From Rhizobium viscosum (GTDB taxonomy: Bacteria; Pseudomonadota; Alphaproteobacteria; Rhizobiales; Rhizobiaceae), in the NCBI RefSeq assembly GCF_014873945.1, contig NZ_JADBEC010000002.1:310001-374000 (forward strand): 64,000 bases of DNA, given 5' to 3'. The position numbers were made by a program, and so were the translations under genes. Positions within the stretch are counted from its first letter, which is position 1. Each line of letters opens with the position of its first letter. The notes below the pieces were generated by a model that worked only from the letters and a program-made list of their open reading frames with translations, did not search any database and had not been told where the DNA came from. Positions 8,414 to 17,386 of this stretch are shown here, in pieces.

Positions 8414-9506
8414 AGGCGTATTCCAGCGCAGCGGCCACCTGATCGACGTGCCATGCGGGCATCTCGGGATAGATCGGCAAGGAGAGGACCTCCCGTGCCG
8501 CGGCTTCCGAGACTGGGAAGTCGCCGGCCTGGTAGCCAAGGTCGGCATGGGCCTTCTGCAGATGGACGGGGATCGGATAATGCAGCCCGGACTGAATGCC
8601 TTCCGCGCTGAGCACGCGCTGAAGTTCATCGCGATCACGGCTTCGGATGGCATAGACGTGATAGACATGGCGCCGGTCGGTGATTTCGACTGGTGTTTTC
8701 AAATGCGCAGATCCCGCAAGCAACGACGAGTAGCGGCGGGCATGGGCGCGACGCGCTTCGGTCCATGCCTCGAGATGCCGAAGCTTGATGCGCAGGATCG
8801 CGCCTTGAATGGCATCCATGCGATAGTTGAAGCCCTTCAGCAGATGGTGATAGCGCTGCTCCTGACCCCAGTCGCGCAGCATCCGCATCGTCTTGGCGTG
8901 ATCGTCTCTGTTCGTGACGATGATACCTCCCTCGCCGCAAGCGCCGAGGTTTTTGCCCGGATAGAAACTGAAGCAGCCGGATGTGCCAATGCTGCCGGCG
9001 CGCGCGCCTTTGTAGCGAGCTCCATGTGCCTGGCAGGCGTCCTCGATGACCGGTATCCGGTGGTGGTCGGCAATCGCCTTGATCGCGTCCATATCGGCCA
9101 TCTGGCCATAAAGATGCACAGGAATGATCGCCTTGGTCCGGGCCGTGATCTTCGCCTCGAGCTGGGCCGCATCCATTGTGAGCGTCACGGGCTCGACATC
9201 GACGAAGACGGGCCGTGCCCCTGTGTAGCAGATCGCCGACACCGTCGCGACAAAGGTGAATGGCACGGTGATGACTTCATCGCCGGGGCCTACGCCCGCG
9301 GCAAGAAGGGACAAATGCAAGGCACTTGTCCCGGTATTGACGGCTATCGCATGCTTGACTTCGCAAAAATCTGCGAACTCCTGCTCGAGACGGACGACCT
9401 CCTCGCCGAGTATGTATTGCCCCGAGGCCAGGACGCCGAGGACGGCGGCGTCGATTTCACTTTTGATGGATTGATATTGTGCTTTGAGGTCCAGAAAGGG
9501 GATCAT
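8403..9506 (-). CDS. DegT-family sugar aminotransferase, WbpE-like
   Basis: 367 residues starting MIPFLDLKAQYQSIK, the N-terminus typical of the WbpE/WlbC group that aminates C3 of UDP-3-keto-GlcNAc-uronic acid. The PLP site is visible: NTGTSALHLSLLA, PVIEDACQAHGA, and the lysine in FYPGKNLGACGEGG. It overlaps the upstream oxidoreductase by ATGA and the downstream acetyltransferase by 11 bp. Together with the WbpB-like oxidoreductase and WbpD-like acetyltransferase immediately upstream it forms the three-enzyme core known from UDP-2,3-diacetamido-uronic acid synthesis. The substrate is inferred from this gene set. Confidence 0.9.
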   Translation of the reverse strand: MIPFLDLKAQYQSIKSEIDAAVLGVLASGQYILGEEVVRLEQEFADFCEVKHAIAVNTGTSALHLSLLAAGVGPGDEVITVPFTFVATVSAICYTGARPVFVDVEPVTLTMDAAQLEAKITARTKAIIPVHLYGQMADMDAIKAIADHHRIPVIEDACQAHGARYKGARAGSIGTSGCFSFYPGKNLGACGEGGIIVTNRDDHAKTMRMLRDWGQEQRYHHLLKGFNYRMDAIQGAILRIKLRHLEAWTEARRAHARRYSSLLAGSAHLKTPVEITDRRHVYHVYAIRSRDRDELQRVLSAEGIQSGLHYPIPVHLQKAHADLGYQAGDFPVSEAAAREVLSLPIYPEMPAWHVDQVAAALEYAYVS

Positions 9507-10540
9507 GCAATGCGCCTCGCCTCTTCGAGTTCGATGATACGACCGCGCTGAGCGAGCGACCGGCTTGCCGCTTCAAGAATGCGAACAACACGCAGGCCGG
9601 CATGACCGTCCGTAATGGGCCGCGAATTCTGCTCGATGCACTCGACGAACTGATCCAGTTCGCGTTTCAATGCTTCGGTCATATCGAGCTTGGGCGCCCA
9701 CATGTCGCCGCTGCGGTAGCCGACCATCATCTGGTGCACCTTTTCGCCATAGGCTTGAGAATTTGGGTTCAGCGTGATGCCCTTGTCGTACACCTTGATC
9801 TTTTCGCTGGGCTCCAGATCATCGTAGACGACCATTTTGTTGCTGCCGCCGATCAGCGTGCGGCGCACCTTGACCGGCGCCAGCCAATTGACATGGATGT
9901 GGGCGATAAGCTTGCTTTCGAAGAAGAGCGTCAGATAGGCGATGTTCTCCGGCTCGCCGAGCACATGGCTCATGCCCGTCGCTGAAACAGCCACCGGCCT
10001 TTCCTGCACAACATGATCCAGGATGGAGAGATCATGCACCGCAAGATCCCAGATGACGCTGACATCGTGCTGGAACAGCCCCAAATTGACCCGGACGGAA
10101 TCGTAGTAATACATATCGCCTAAGCCACTTTCGACCAGTTCGCGCATCTTGCGGACGGCGCCGGTGTGGACGAAGGTATGATCCACGGCTAGGACGAGGC
10201 GCCGGCGTGCGGCCTCTTCGACCATTCGCGAGGCTTCTTCCGTCGTTGATGCCATCGGCTTTTCGACGAAGACATGCTTTCCGGCCATCATAGCCTGCAT
10301 TGCGAGCTTGAAATGGGTCGAGACTGGCGTCGCGATGGCGATAGCATCCACTCTCGGGTCACGCAGGACTTCCTCGAAATTGTCGGTGATCGCTACTGCG
10401 GGGTACCGGCTTTTAACTGCCGCCAACCGTTCGACATTGAGATCACAGACTGAAATGAGCTGCGCACCGGCCGCCTCCGAGATGTTGCGAACCAGGTTCG
10501 GGCCCCAATACCCATATCCAACAACAGCAATGCCGATCAT
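9503..10540 (-). CDS. Gfo/Idh/MocA oxidoreductase, WbpB/WlbA-like
   Basis: 345 residues. An N-terminal NAD-binding motif VVGYGYWGPNLVRN and the EKPMA motif (the lysine-proline of the Gfo/Idh catalytic site) are intact. The GYGYWGPN form is typical of sugar-nucleotide 3-dehydrogenases of the WbpB/WlbA group, which oxidise C3 of UDP-GlcNAcA. Its ATG overlaps the stop of the upstream acetyltransferase gene (ATGA), and its own stop overlaps the WbpE-like gene. This order matches a dehydrogenase-aminotransferase-acetyltransferase pathway. No UDP-GlcNAc 6-dehydrogenase (WbpA type) was found in the window, so the precursor would have to come from elsewhere. Confidence 0.88.
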   Translation of the reverse strand: MIGIAVVGYGYWGPNLVRNISEAAGAQLISVCDLNVERLAAVKSRYPAVAITDNFEEVLRDPRVDAIAIATPVSTHFKLAMQAMMAGKHVFVEKPMASTTEEASRMVEEAARRRLVLAVDHTFVHTGAVRKMRELVESGLGDMYYYDSVRVNLGLFQHDVSVIWDLAVHDLSILDHVVQERPVAVSATGMSHVLGEPENIAYLTLFFESKLIAHIHVNWLAPVKVRRTLIGGSNKMVVYDDLEPSEKIKVYDKGITLNPNSQAYGEKVHQMMVGYRSGDMWAPKLDMTEALKRELDQFVECIEQNSRPITDGHAGLRVVRILEAASRSLAQRGRIIELEEARRIA

Positions 10541-11049
10541 CGCATTCCTCCCAACGCTTGCATGTCAACTGATCTGTCATGAACACGACCGGTAATCCTG
10601 GCCGGAACGCCGGCGACAATGGCGCCTGCAGGCACATCCTTCGTTACAACCGCCCCGGCACCGACCTGTGCTGCCTCTCCGATGGTGACGCCGGGCAGAA
10701 TGGTCGCATTACTGCCGATCGACGCGTGGCGCTTGACAAGCGTTGGGATGACAACCCAGTCCGCTTCGGTCTGCAGACTGCCGTCCGCATTGACGGCGCG
10801 CGGGTACGTGTCATTGGTGAACATGACCCCGTGGCCGATAAAAACGCCGTCTTCCAGCGTCACGCCTTCGCAGATGAAGGAATGGCTGGAGATTTTGCAG
10901 TCTTTTCCGACGAGGACGTTTTTTTGGATTTCAACGAAAGTGCCGATGCGCGTTCCCGCGCCGATCGTGCAGCCATAGAGATTCACAAGATCTCGATGAT
11001 GGATGACGCTGCTATCATCCAGCTTTACGTCTGATGCAATCATACGCAT
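10537..11049 (-). CDS. Hexapeptide N-acetyltransferase, WbpD/WlbB-like
   Basis: About 170 residues, almost entirely left-handed beta-helix repeats (NLYGCTIGAGTRIGTFVEIQ, ICEGVTLEDGVFIGHGVMF), with the TNDTYPRA segment typical of WbpD relatives and the end GAIVAGVPARI. WbpD-type enzymes acetylate the 3-amino group of UDP-GlcNAc(3NH2)A. The ATG at 11049 or the one at 11043 is likely; AAGGGG lies just upstream and better fits 11043. The frame extends to 11097. It is the first gene of the six-gene amino-sugar operon, whose promoter should lie in the A/T-rich region upstream. Confidence 0.87.
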   Translation of the reverse strand: MRMIASDVKLDDSSVIHHRDLVNLYGCTIGAGTRIGTFVEIQKNVLVGKDCKISSHSFICEGVTLEDGVFIGHGVMFTNDTYPRAVNADGSLQTEADWVVIPTLVKRHASIGSNATILPGVTIGEAAQVGAGAVVTKDVPAGAIVAGVPARITGRVHDRSVDMQALGGMR

Positions 11050-11599
11050 GCACCCCTTACTCTTCAACAAACCCCGATTTCTAGATGAACCCGTCAATCA
11101 GATGATTGCGCCCAAGGTTTCATTTTGAAAAAACAAATATTTCTTTCCATTAAATGAGAATTGTTTTCGTGATCGGAGTAAAGAAACAAAACGTCTAAGA
11201 TTATTCACCTAAAGGCGTATCTACCTATGACGACGTACGCCGAAATTCATAGCCAACGATCAACATTGGTGGTGGGGCAAACCTGGACCTGCCCCGATCG
11301 TACGCCTGAGGCGCGCATTATTTTCATGCGCTTAGCAGCTCCATCCGTAACCGAGGAGCAACGCAATCAGCCCATCCGCGAATGGTCTAGTATCGTATAA
11401 GTTTATACCAAGAATTATATCCGATTTACACCTTACGATGGAACTAATCTGCTCCTTTAGCCTATATTAGCTAGTTTAAGATAACAGAAACTGTGGTATT
11501 TAATTCCTACTTTAGTGCTGCCAAACCCTCATATCTGAAGGGCTTGAGTATTCGGTTTTTGTTGGGGCGTAGGGAAACTCGGCTGGGGAGGATGAAGCA
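11050..11599. promoter_or_regulatory. A/T-rich divergent control region between the amino-sugar operon and the LuxR-type regulator
   Basis: About 550 bp without a gene, clearly richer in A/T than the flanking coding DNA. It separates two divergent units, so it should carry both promoters. Visible elements: an inverted repeat GGGGCA (11274-11279) / TGCCCC (11290-11295) with a 10-base spacer; the octamer CGTACGCC at about 11233 and 11299; and AGGCGTA at about 11213 as an inverted partner of the second copy. These could be operators for the adjacent LuxR-type regulator. The regulator itself starts after GGGGAGGA at 11585-11592. No small gene stands out. Confidence 0.5.
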
Positions 11600-12388
11600 G
11601 TGAATTCAGCGCTTGTACCAAATTTAGACCTTAGGCAGGAAAATGTGGCTCTTCCACTTAAAGTAGAGAATAGCTCTACCGGATTGAGCTTGCAGTCGAG
11701 GCCAAAGCATTCTTTGGTGATTCTCGACAATCGCGAACTTGATCGGCAATGCCTTGCGCAGTGCATGGCTGCCTACAAGACGGATTTGCTTATACTGGCA
11801 TTCGGAAGCGTGGAGGAATGGAAGCAGAAGTGCGACGAATATCCGCCGCTTTCGGCAATCCTGCTGAACATTGGCGGCAAGAAGATCGATGAGCCCGCCG
11901 TTTCGGGACAGATCAGGAGCCTTGCTGCGGAATTCGGGACGATACCAGTCATCATATTGGCTGACAGCGACGATTTCGGCCAAATCGTGAGGGCGATTGA
12001 ATACGGAGCCAAGGGCTACATACCCGCCTCGGTCAGCATCAGCGTCTGCATGGAGCTGATCGCGCTGTCAGTAGCGGGGGGCGTCTTTGTGCCCGCAAGC
12101 ACGCTATTCGCCATGCGTCACTTGCTGGAGTCCAGCAACACGACCGCTCGTCCGCTGGCCGGGATTTTCACGGATCGTCAAGCCGAAGTCGTAGAGGCAC
12201 TTCGGCGCGGAAAGGCGAACAAGATCATCGCCTATGAGCTCAATCTGCGAGAAAGCACCGTCAAGGTACATGTTCGCAATATCATGAAAAAGGTCAAAGC
12301 AACGAACAGAACAGAAGTTGTGTTCAAGCTCAACGATCTGTTCCAGAACAGTATTTCCGGCTTCAGTGCGAATAAGACGCCGTGCTGA
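11600..12388 (+). CDS. LuxR/NarL-type transcriptional regulator with degenerate receiver domain
   Basis: 262 residues. The N-terminal half (about 36-150) has the secondary-structure pattern of a response-regulator receiver, but the usual phospho-acceptor aspartate after beta-3 is asparagine (N90 in AILLNIGG), and the acidic pair after beta-1 is reduced to LDN. Phosphorylation by a histidine kinase is therefore unlikely. The C-terminal LuxR helix-turn-helix is complete (FTDRQAEVVEALRRGKANK, then ELNLRESTVKVHVRNI). Start is GTG, 8 bases after GGGGAGGA. A hairpin follows the gene. Its place between EPS operons suggests it controls them; this is inference. Confidence 0.85.
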   Translation: MNSALVPNLDLRQENVALPLKVENSSTGLSLQSRPKHSLVILDNRELDRQCLAQCMAAYKTDLLILAFGSVEEWKQKCDEYPPLSAILLNIGGKKIDEPAVSGQIRSLAAEFGTIPVIILADSDDFGQIVRAIEYGAKGYIPASVSISVCMELIALSVAGGVFVPASTLFAMRHLLESSNTTARPLAGIFTDRQAEVVEALRRGKANKIIAYELNLRESTVKVHVRNIMKKVKATNRTEVVFKLNDLFQNSISGFSANKTPC

Positions 12389-12426
12389 TGCTGTTGTTCG
12401 GCAAGCGCGTTCTTGCTCTAAGTTAT

Positions 12427-12456
12427 CCCGGTGGCGCAGTCCAAACGGCCACCGGG
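12427..12456 (+). terminator. Hairpin downstream of the LuxR-type regulator gene
   Basis: CCCGGTGGC (12427-12435) and GCCACCGGG (12448-12456) form a perfect 9-bp stem with a 12-base loop, 39 bases after the regulator stop. The following GTTCTGTCTG is only moderately T-rich, so termination may be partial. The rest of the gap to the convergent GT2 gene (to 12661) shows no gene. Confidence 0.6.
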
Positions 12457-12661
12457 GTTCTGTCTGAAGCCGTGGCACCTCGGCTGTTGTCACTCACTCG
12501 GATGTCTGAGGTCGCCATAGCGCGTTCGCAGCTGTCGAAGATCAACGATCCTGTCGCACATCCCATCTTGGCGTGAGCAGCGATCAAGCGCTCAACCACC
12601 GGCTATTGTTTCCGTGCCCTGCCTATGAACTAGTAGATGAATCCGGCTCAGTCTTGCCCAT

Positions 12662-13654
12662 TCATCCTGCAACTCGTCGCCCAATAGAATTCAGAACACT
12701 CCAGTATTTGGGCCCGATGGTTTGCTTGCAGACCAACTTGATCCAGGGCAATGAATTTCGCACTTCCGGAGAAACCTCCAGAGCAAAGCGTTGAATAGCC
12801 ACGGCTGTGGCAACATCGAAGTTATTGAACGCCATGCCAGCCAGTCGAAGCGCCTCTTTCCCGAGATCTCTGGCAAGAAAGCGCCTTAGTTTCTCATCCT
12901 TCCTGAGACTATCCGCGCCCTGGCGAAACAGAATATCGAAAGCCTGTTTTCTTTGCCGAAGGTCGGGAAGAATATTTTGTCCATAGTATTGCAGCGACAT
13001 ATTGGAAGCATGTCTGCGGTATACTGCTTGGTCTTCGTTGATGTAACCCACTCCGGCATGTGATGCGAGCCGCAGCCACATCTCCATATCGCCGGTATGC
13101 GGCAGTTCCTTATTGTAGCCGCCGACCTGCTTTTGCAACGCCGTTTTCACGACGGCCGTTGGTGTCGGGACCAGGTTATTTGCTCCGCTCAACCGCATGA
13201 ATTGCGGACCGGACAAAACCTGCATGGCGGGCACATTATGGTCGCCGAGAGGATCGACGCGTCTGGTTATGATGCCATCTGGCTCAGCTATAAGCGCATT
13301 CCCGAACGTGAACCCCACATCCGGATGATTGCGCATCAACTCCGACGAGCGACCCAGCGCCCCCGGCAAGAGATAATCATCGGCGGAGAGAAGCAGGAAT
13401 AAGTCACCGCCCGCCCACTCGATCCCCTCATTATAGGTGGCGATGTGGCCCTTGTTTGCCGTGTGCCGCAGATAGGTCACCCGTTTGTCCCGGGATGCCA
13501 AGGCCATTCCGACTTCCGGCGTATTGTCCGGCGAGGCGTCATCCAGGACGAGCACGCGCACATCGACATCGGCTTGCGAAAGAACGCTTTCAACAGATTC
13601 CTGCAGGAAATGAGCATAGTTGTAGCAGGGAATTACGACATCAACACGTTGCAA
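12662..13654 (-). CDS. Glycosyltransferase family 2
   Basis: 330 residues with a GT-A fold: VDVVIPCYNYAHFLQESVESV, the VLVLDDASPDNT nucleotide-binding region, and LLSADDYL in place of the canonical DXD. It transfers a sugar from a nucleotide donor to the growing lipid-linked EPS repeat at the cytoplasmic face. The start is TTG at 13654, supported by GGAGG eight bases upstream; no nearby ATG would preserve the first beta strand. It is the last gene of a five-gene minus-strand operon and is separated from the GT8 gene by 70 bp. Donor and acceptor cannot be assigned. Confidence 0.85.
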   Translation of the reverse strand: MQRVDVVIPCYNYAHFLQESVESVLSQADVDVRVLVLDDASPDNTPEVGMALASRDKRVTYLRHTANKGHIATYNEGIEWAGGDLFLLLSADDYLLPGALGRSSELMRNHPDVGFTFGNALIAEPDGIITRRVDPLGDHNVPAMQVLSGPQFMRLSGANNLVPTPTAVVKTALQKQVGGYNKELPHTGDMEMWLRLASHAGVGYINEDQAVYRRHASNMSLQYYGQNILPDLRQRKQAFDILFRQGADSLRKDEKLRRFLARDLGKEALRLAGMAFNNFDVATAVAIQRFALEVSPEVRNSLPWIKLVCKQTIGPKYWSVLNSIGRRVAG

Positions 13655-13724
13655 ACTTGTTCCTCCGCAGGCAGTCGTTTCGTTCGGGGATTTCTGGAAT
13701 CCTGAACTCGGCTTCGTTTCGCTC

Positions 13725-14789
13725 TTATAAGTTCTTCGCCCCTCGATTCATTCGCGCCGACGTAGAGACTTGCACCCGCATCGCGGACTTCGTGCAGGAC
13801 CATGCGACCCTTAGCAGGGCGGATCGGGCAAGCAGCCAGGAGCCTGCGCGCTTCAAGCCGCTTTGAATGCGCTCCCGACTCGTGAGTGCAAAGCAGGTCC
13901 GAGATCGAAACGTATCGTAGAATGCGACGTTCGGGCTCAAGCTTCCTGACTTCCAGGGCTTTACGTTGGTCACGAAATGAACGATCGCGGGCTGGTGCTC
14001 GGGAATGATACGAGCGAGCGCCTGCGTAGGCTCGAACTGAAAATTCCAAGCGCGGTCCAGGACTTTCCACTTTCCGTCGCAGGCGACGTTGAGAGCGTCC
14101 TGATCCGAATATTCCGTGGTCGGAAAGCGATCGAGATAATCCAAAGATCGTTCCGATATTCGCTCGGTTCGCCATCTTGCAAGGTCGATAAGAAGAATGC
14201 CGGCGTTGAAGTAGCGCTCGACCCGAGCACCGCCTGTAGCACCCCGGCCGTTGCTGACCACATTGTCCAGCCAGTAATCCGGGACGGCGCCAATCACTGC
14301 TTCGCCCAGGTCGATGTTCCACAACTGTTCGAGCGCTGCCAGTACAAGGATGTCGCCGTCCAGATACAGAGCCCGGTTACAGGTCTCCGGGAGGAACTGC
14401 GGCAGAAGGATCCTCGCGAAGGTCATCTTGGAGACGCCCGGACGAGTGGAGAATCCGCTTGCGAAGGAAAGCGTGCCGATGGGATGCCATTGGATGACGG
14501 CTGAGTTTGCGGGCAGAGAATCGAATATCCGCCGCTTTGTTTCCTCGCCTATTCCTTCATGAATGACATGGATATCCAGAGGCCATGCGCTTCTGTTGTT
14601 CTCGGCGACCGATCTGAGGGCGGTCGCCAAGGGAACGGCGTAGGCCGCATCGACCGCAAAGACGATAGGCCCCAACCCCTGTTTTGCGCCCACAGGGGCG
14701 GCTCCTGTTGGAATGCTATGCACATTCATGTTTCCGGTACCCATCCCATCGAAAACGAGCTTCGCCTTATGAGCGACGCTGCTGTTCAC
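13725..14789 (-). CDS. Glycosyltransferase family 8 (LgtC/GspA-like)
   Basis: 354 residues. The retaining GT8 signature is present: IVFAVDAAYAVPLATAL near the N-terminus, the DXD metal site in YLDGDILV, FNAGILLIDLARWR, and YSDQDALNVA. GT8 enzymes usually transfer alpha-galactose or alpha-glucose. The GTG at 14789 overlaps the stop of the UDP-xylose synthase gene (GTGA), supporting coupled translation; ATGs at 14744 and 14729 are alternatives that remove an unconserved leader. The C-terminal 60 residues are basic and probably membrane-associated. Acts in EPS repeat assembly. Confidence 0.87.
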   Translation of the reverse strand: MNSSVAHKAKLVFDGMGTGNMNVHSIPTGAAPVGAKQGLGPIVFAVDAAYAVPLATALRSVAENNRSAWPLDIHVIHEGIGEETKRRIFDSLPANSAVIQWHPIGTLSFASGFSTRPGVSKMTFARILLPQFLPETCNRALYLDGDILVLAALEQLWNIDLGEAVIGAVPDYWLDNVVSNGRGATGGARVERYFNAGILLIDLARWRTERISERSLDYLDRFPTTEYSDQDALNVACDGKWKVLDRAWNFQFEPTQALARIIPEHQPAIVHFVTNVKPWKSGSLSPNVAFYDTFRSRTCFALTSRERIQSGLKRAGSWLLARSALLRVAWSCTKSAMRVQVSTSARMNRGAKNL

Positions 14790-15838
14790 GTCCCGATCGA
14801 TACGGCTTCCTGAACGGGAAGGCCGACGGCTGGGTTAGGCAGATGGGTGTAAGCCGTCTGCGGGGACCGAACGCCAGGCATGCTCCTGGCTCCGCCAGCA
14901 AGCTTCCATTCGAAATAGGCGATCGTCTTCTCGAGACCCTCGCGCAGGTTCACCTTCGGTTGCCAGCCCAGGTCCTGTTTTGCGCGGCTGATGTCCGGCT
15001 TACGCTGCGTCGGGTCGTCGATGGGCAGGGGCTTGTAAACGATGCTTGATTTCGACCCCGTCATTTCGATGACCATTTCGGCCAGTTCCCTGACCTGGAA
15101 TTCTCCTGGATTGCCGAGATTGATCGGGCCTGTGACGCCGGCCGGTGCCCCCATCAGGCGGATGAAGCCCTCAATCAGATCGTCCACGTAGCAGAAAGAA
15201 CGCGTCTGCGTGCCATTGCCGAAGATGGTGATCGGTTCGTTTTGAAGCGCCTGAACGATGAAATTGGAGACGACGCGGCCGTCATTGGTCTGCATGCGCG
15301 GCCCGTAGGTATTGAAGATCCGCGCCACCCGGATTTCCACGCCATATTGACGATGGTAGTCGAAGAACAATGTTTCGGCACACCGCTTGCCTTCATCATA
15401 ACATGCCCGCGGCCCTATGGGATTGACGCTGCCTCGATACTCCTCGGGCTGAGGGTGGACTGCCGGATCACCATAGACTTCGCTTGTGGAGGCCTGGAAG
15501 ATCTTCGCCTTGGTGCGTTTGGCGAGGCCGAGCATATTGATGGCCCCGTGCACATTGGTTTTGACCGTCTGAACGGGATCGACCTGATAGTGGACCGGAG
15601 ACGCCGGACAGGCGAGGTTGTAGATCTCGTCGACCTCCACATAAAGCGGGAAGGTAATGTCGTGGCGAAGGATCTCGAAACGCGGGTCGTCGAGAAGGTG
15701 CAGCACGTTATCGCGCGAGCCGGTGTAGTAGTTGTCTACGGCGAGGACATCATTGCCTTCCCGCAACAGTCTTTCGCACAGGAATGATCCCAGAAACCCG
15801 GTGCCGCCGGTTACCATAATTCGCTTTTGTCCGTGCAT
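14786..15838 (-). CDS. UDP-glucuronate decarboxylase (UDP-xylose synthase)
   Basis: 350 residues, an extended SDR. MVTGGTGFLGSFLCERLL is the NAD-binding site; NLACPASPVHYQ and IFQASTSEVYGDP are characteristic of UDP-xylose synthases; the catalytic segment is RACYDEGKRCAE (YxxxK); and RIFNTYGPRM follows. The enzyme oxidises, decarboxylates and reduces UDP-GlcA to UDP-xylose, implying xylose (or a derivative) in the EPS. Start ATG has CGGAG upstream. The C-terminal 35 residues beyond the fold are low-conservation. It sits between the priming transferase and the GT8 gene in the same operon. Confidence 0.93.
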   Translation of the reverse strand: MHGQKRIMVTGGTGFLGSFLCERLLREGNDVLAVDNYYTGSRDNVLHLLDDPRFEILRHDITFPLYVEVDEIYNLACPASPVHYQVDPVQTVKTNVHGAINMLGLAKRTKAKIFQASTSEVYGDPAVHPQPEEYRGSVNPIGPRACYDEGKRCAETLFFDYHRQYGVEIRVARIFNTYGPRMQTNDGRVVSNFIVQALQNEPITIFGNGTQTRSFCYVDDLIEGFIRLMGAPAGVTGPINLGNPGEFQVRELAEMVIEMTGSKSSIVYKPLPIDDPTQRKPDISRAKQDLGWQPKVNLREGLEKTIAYFEWKLAGGARSMPGVRSPQTAYTHLPNPAVGLPVQEAVSIGT

Positions 15839-15883
15839 TGGTGTGCTCCGTTGTTGATGGTTGCCCCGCAGAAACGAGGATCG

Positions 15884-17371
15884 TCAGTAGGCTCCCCTGC
15901 GCTTGAAGACCGCAGGAATTGTGCTGAGAAGAATTTGGCAATCGAACCACAGGGACCGGTTGTCGATGTAGAACTCGTCGAGTTGCTGCTGCAGCTCGAT
16001 ATCCGCATTGCTTCGTTCGGATATCTGCCAGAGGCCCGTGAGCCCCGGCGTTACGGAACGGCGCTTGTCTCTAAATTCGCCGTCCATGGCCAGGAGGTGA
16101 TACTCCGGGAACGGGCGCGGTCCGACGATGGCCATCTCGCCTGCAATGATGTTCGCCAATTGCGGGAGCTCGTCGAAGCTCGAAGAACGCAGAAGATGTC
16201 CGATGACCGGGAGGACGCGCGGATCGTCCTTGAGCTTGAAGTGGGCCAACCACTCGGCCCGCATGGCGGGGTTCTCGCGGAACAATGCTTCGAGGCGTTG
16301 TTCCGCATCTTGATACATCGTCCGCAGTTTCAGGACGTGCACAGGCTTGCCGGACAGTCCTTCCCTGGTATGCCGGAAGAAGACCGGCCCGGGATCGATG
16401 GCGTAGATTGCGGCGGCCGCAATCGCGATGAAGGGCGCAACCACGATCGTTGCCGGGATGGCGATTGCGAGATCGAGGATCCGGCGAACCAGGTCCGAGT
16501 TGACCGAATTCCCACCTGTCGTGAGGCGAATGCCGATCTCTCCGCCGACATCTGCGGGTCGCAAACCGCTGACCTTGAGGCTCGGCGTATCGGACAGGAG
16601 GATGACTTCAGCGAACCTCCGGCGCATCGCCGCCAGATCGAGTGCAAGCGAGCCTGTGTCACCCGCAATCAGGGCAATGGATGGCCCACCGTCAGGCGAT
16701 GCTTCCGGCGCATCGGAGGAAGCGTACTCCGGCTTGATGCCATACTGCCAATGGTCCTTGAAATGCGCCATGAGCGCGGGGATGAGGTTGCGCCCCCCTA
16801 TGATCACTGCGCGTTCCCCCCAAATTCCGAGTCTCCAGCATAGGCTTCGGGCGAACCAGTGCACGAATTGCTGAACAATCAGCCCGAGGCCGAGGAAGCC
16901 AATGATGGCAAGCGGCAGCCCGCCCCCTTCCGACAGGATGATTGCTCCGAATACAGTAAGGACAGCGACCTTGACGGCAGCTATCGCGCGCCGCCGCAGA
17001 TGTTCGTGGTCGTGCAGCCGATAACCGGGATAGAGGCCGGCCGATGCATAAAGAACGATCGCAGCCAGTGCTGCGAGGGTGAAAGCACGCTCCACAACCG
17101 TGCTCTCCGAGCCACCGGGAAGAAAGGTCAGGAGAACAAAATAGGCAACCAGATAGCTTGCAATGTCACCGGCAACCAGGAATGACGACGTTACGAGCCG
17201 AGGAAGCCGACGCCGCAGTGCAATCGGCATATTCAGCCCTGACAGCCCCAAAGGATCGGCGGTCTTGGCTGCTATGGGGGGCACGGAACCTGCCGGAATT
17301 GCCCGCGACGCCATGTCATTTGTGGTGTTCGACGGACCCGATGTTATCGCTGACGGCGCAAATGAGGACAT
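15884..17371 (-). CDS. Polyprenyl glycosylphosphotransferase that primes EPS synthesis (WbaP/ExoY superfamily)
   Basis: 495 residues. An N-terminal membrane part with about four helices (first near SSFLVAGDIASYLVAYFVLL), a cytoplasmic CoA-binding-like domain, a further helix (about 310-335, PATIVVAPFIAIAAAAIYA), and the C-terminal bacterial sugar transferase domain. The latter shows GPVFFRHTREGLSGKPVHVLK, LRSSSFDELPQL, GEMAIVGPRPF and PGLTGLWQI. It transfers a sugar-1-phosphate to undecaprenyl phosphate and so starts each repeat unit. No other priming enzyme was seen in the window. Start ATG has GGAG upstream; the GT26 gene ends 15 bp before it. Confidence 0.92.
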   Translation of the reverse strand: MSSFAPSAITSGPSNTTNDMASRAIPAGSVPPIAAKTADPLGLSGLNMPIALRRRLPRLVTSSFLVAGDIASYLVAYFVLLTFLPGGSESTVVERAFTLAALAAIVLYASAGLYPGYRLHDHEHLRRRAIAAVKVAVLTVFGAIILSEGGGLPLAIIGFLGLGLIVQQFVHWFARSLCWRLGIWGERAVIIGGRNLIPALMAHFKDHWQYGIKPEYASSDAPEASPDGGPSIALIAGDTGSLALDLAAMRRRFAEVILLSDTPSLKVSGLRPADVGGEIGIRLTTGGNSVNSDLVRRILDLAIAIPATIVVAPFIAIAAAAIYAIDPGPVFFRHTREGLSGKPVHVLKLRTMYQDAEQRLEALFRENPAMRAEWLAHFKLKDDPRVLPVIGHLLRSSSFDELPQLANIIAGEMAIVGPRPFPEYHLLAMDGEFRDKRRSVTPGLTGLWQISERSNADIELQQQLDEFYIDNRSLWFDCQILLSTIPAVFKRRGAY

Positions 17372-17386
17372 GATGCTCTTACTCCT

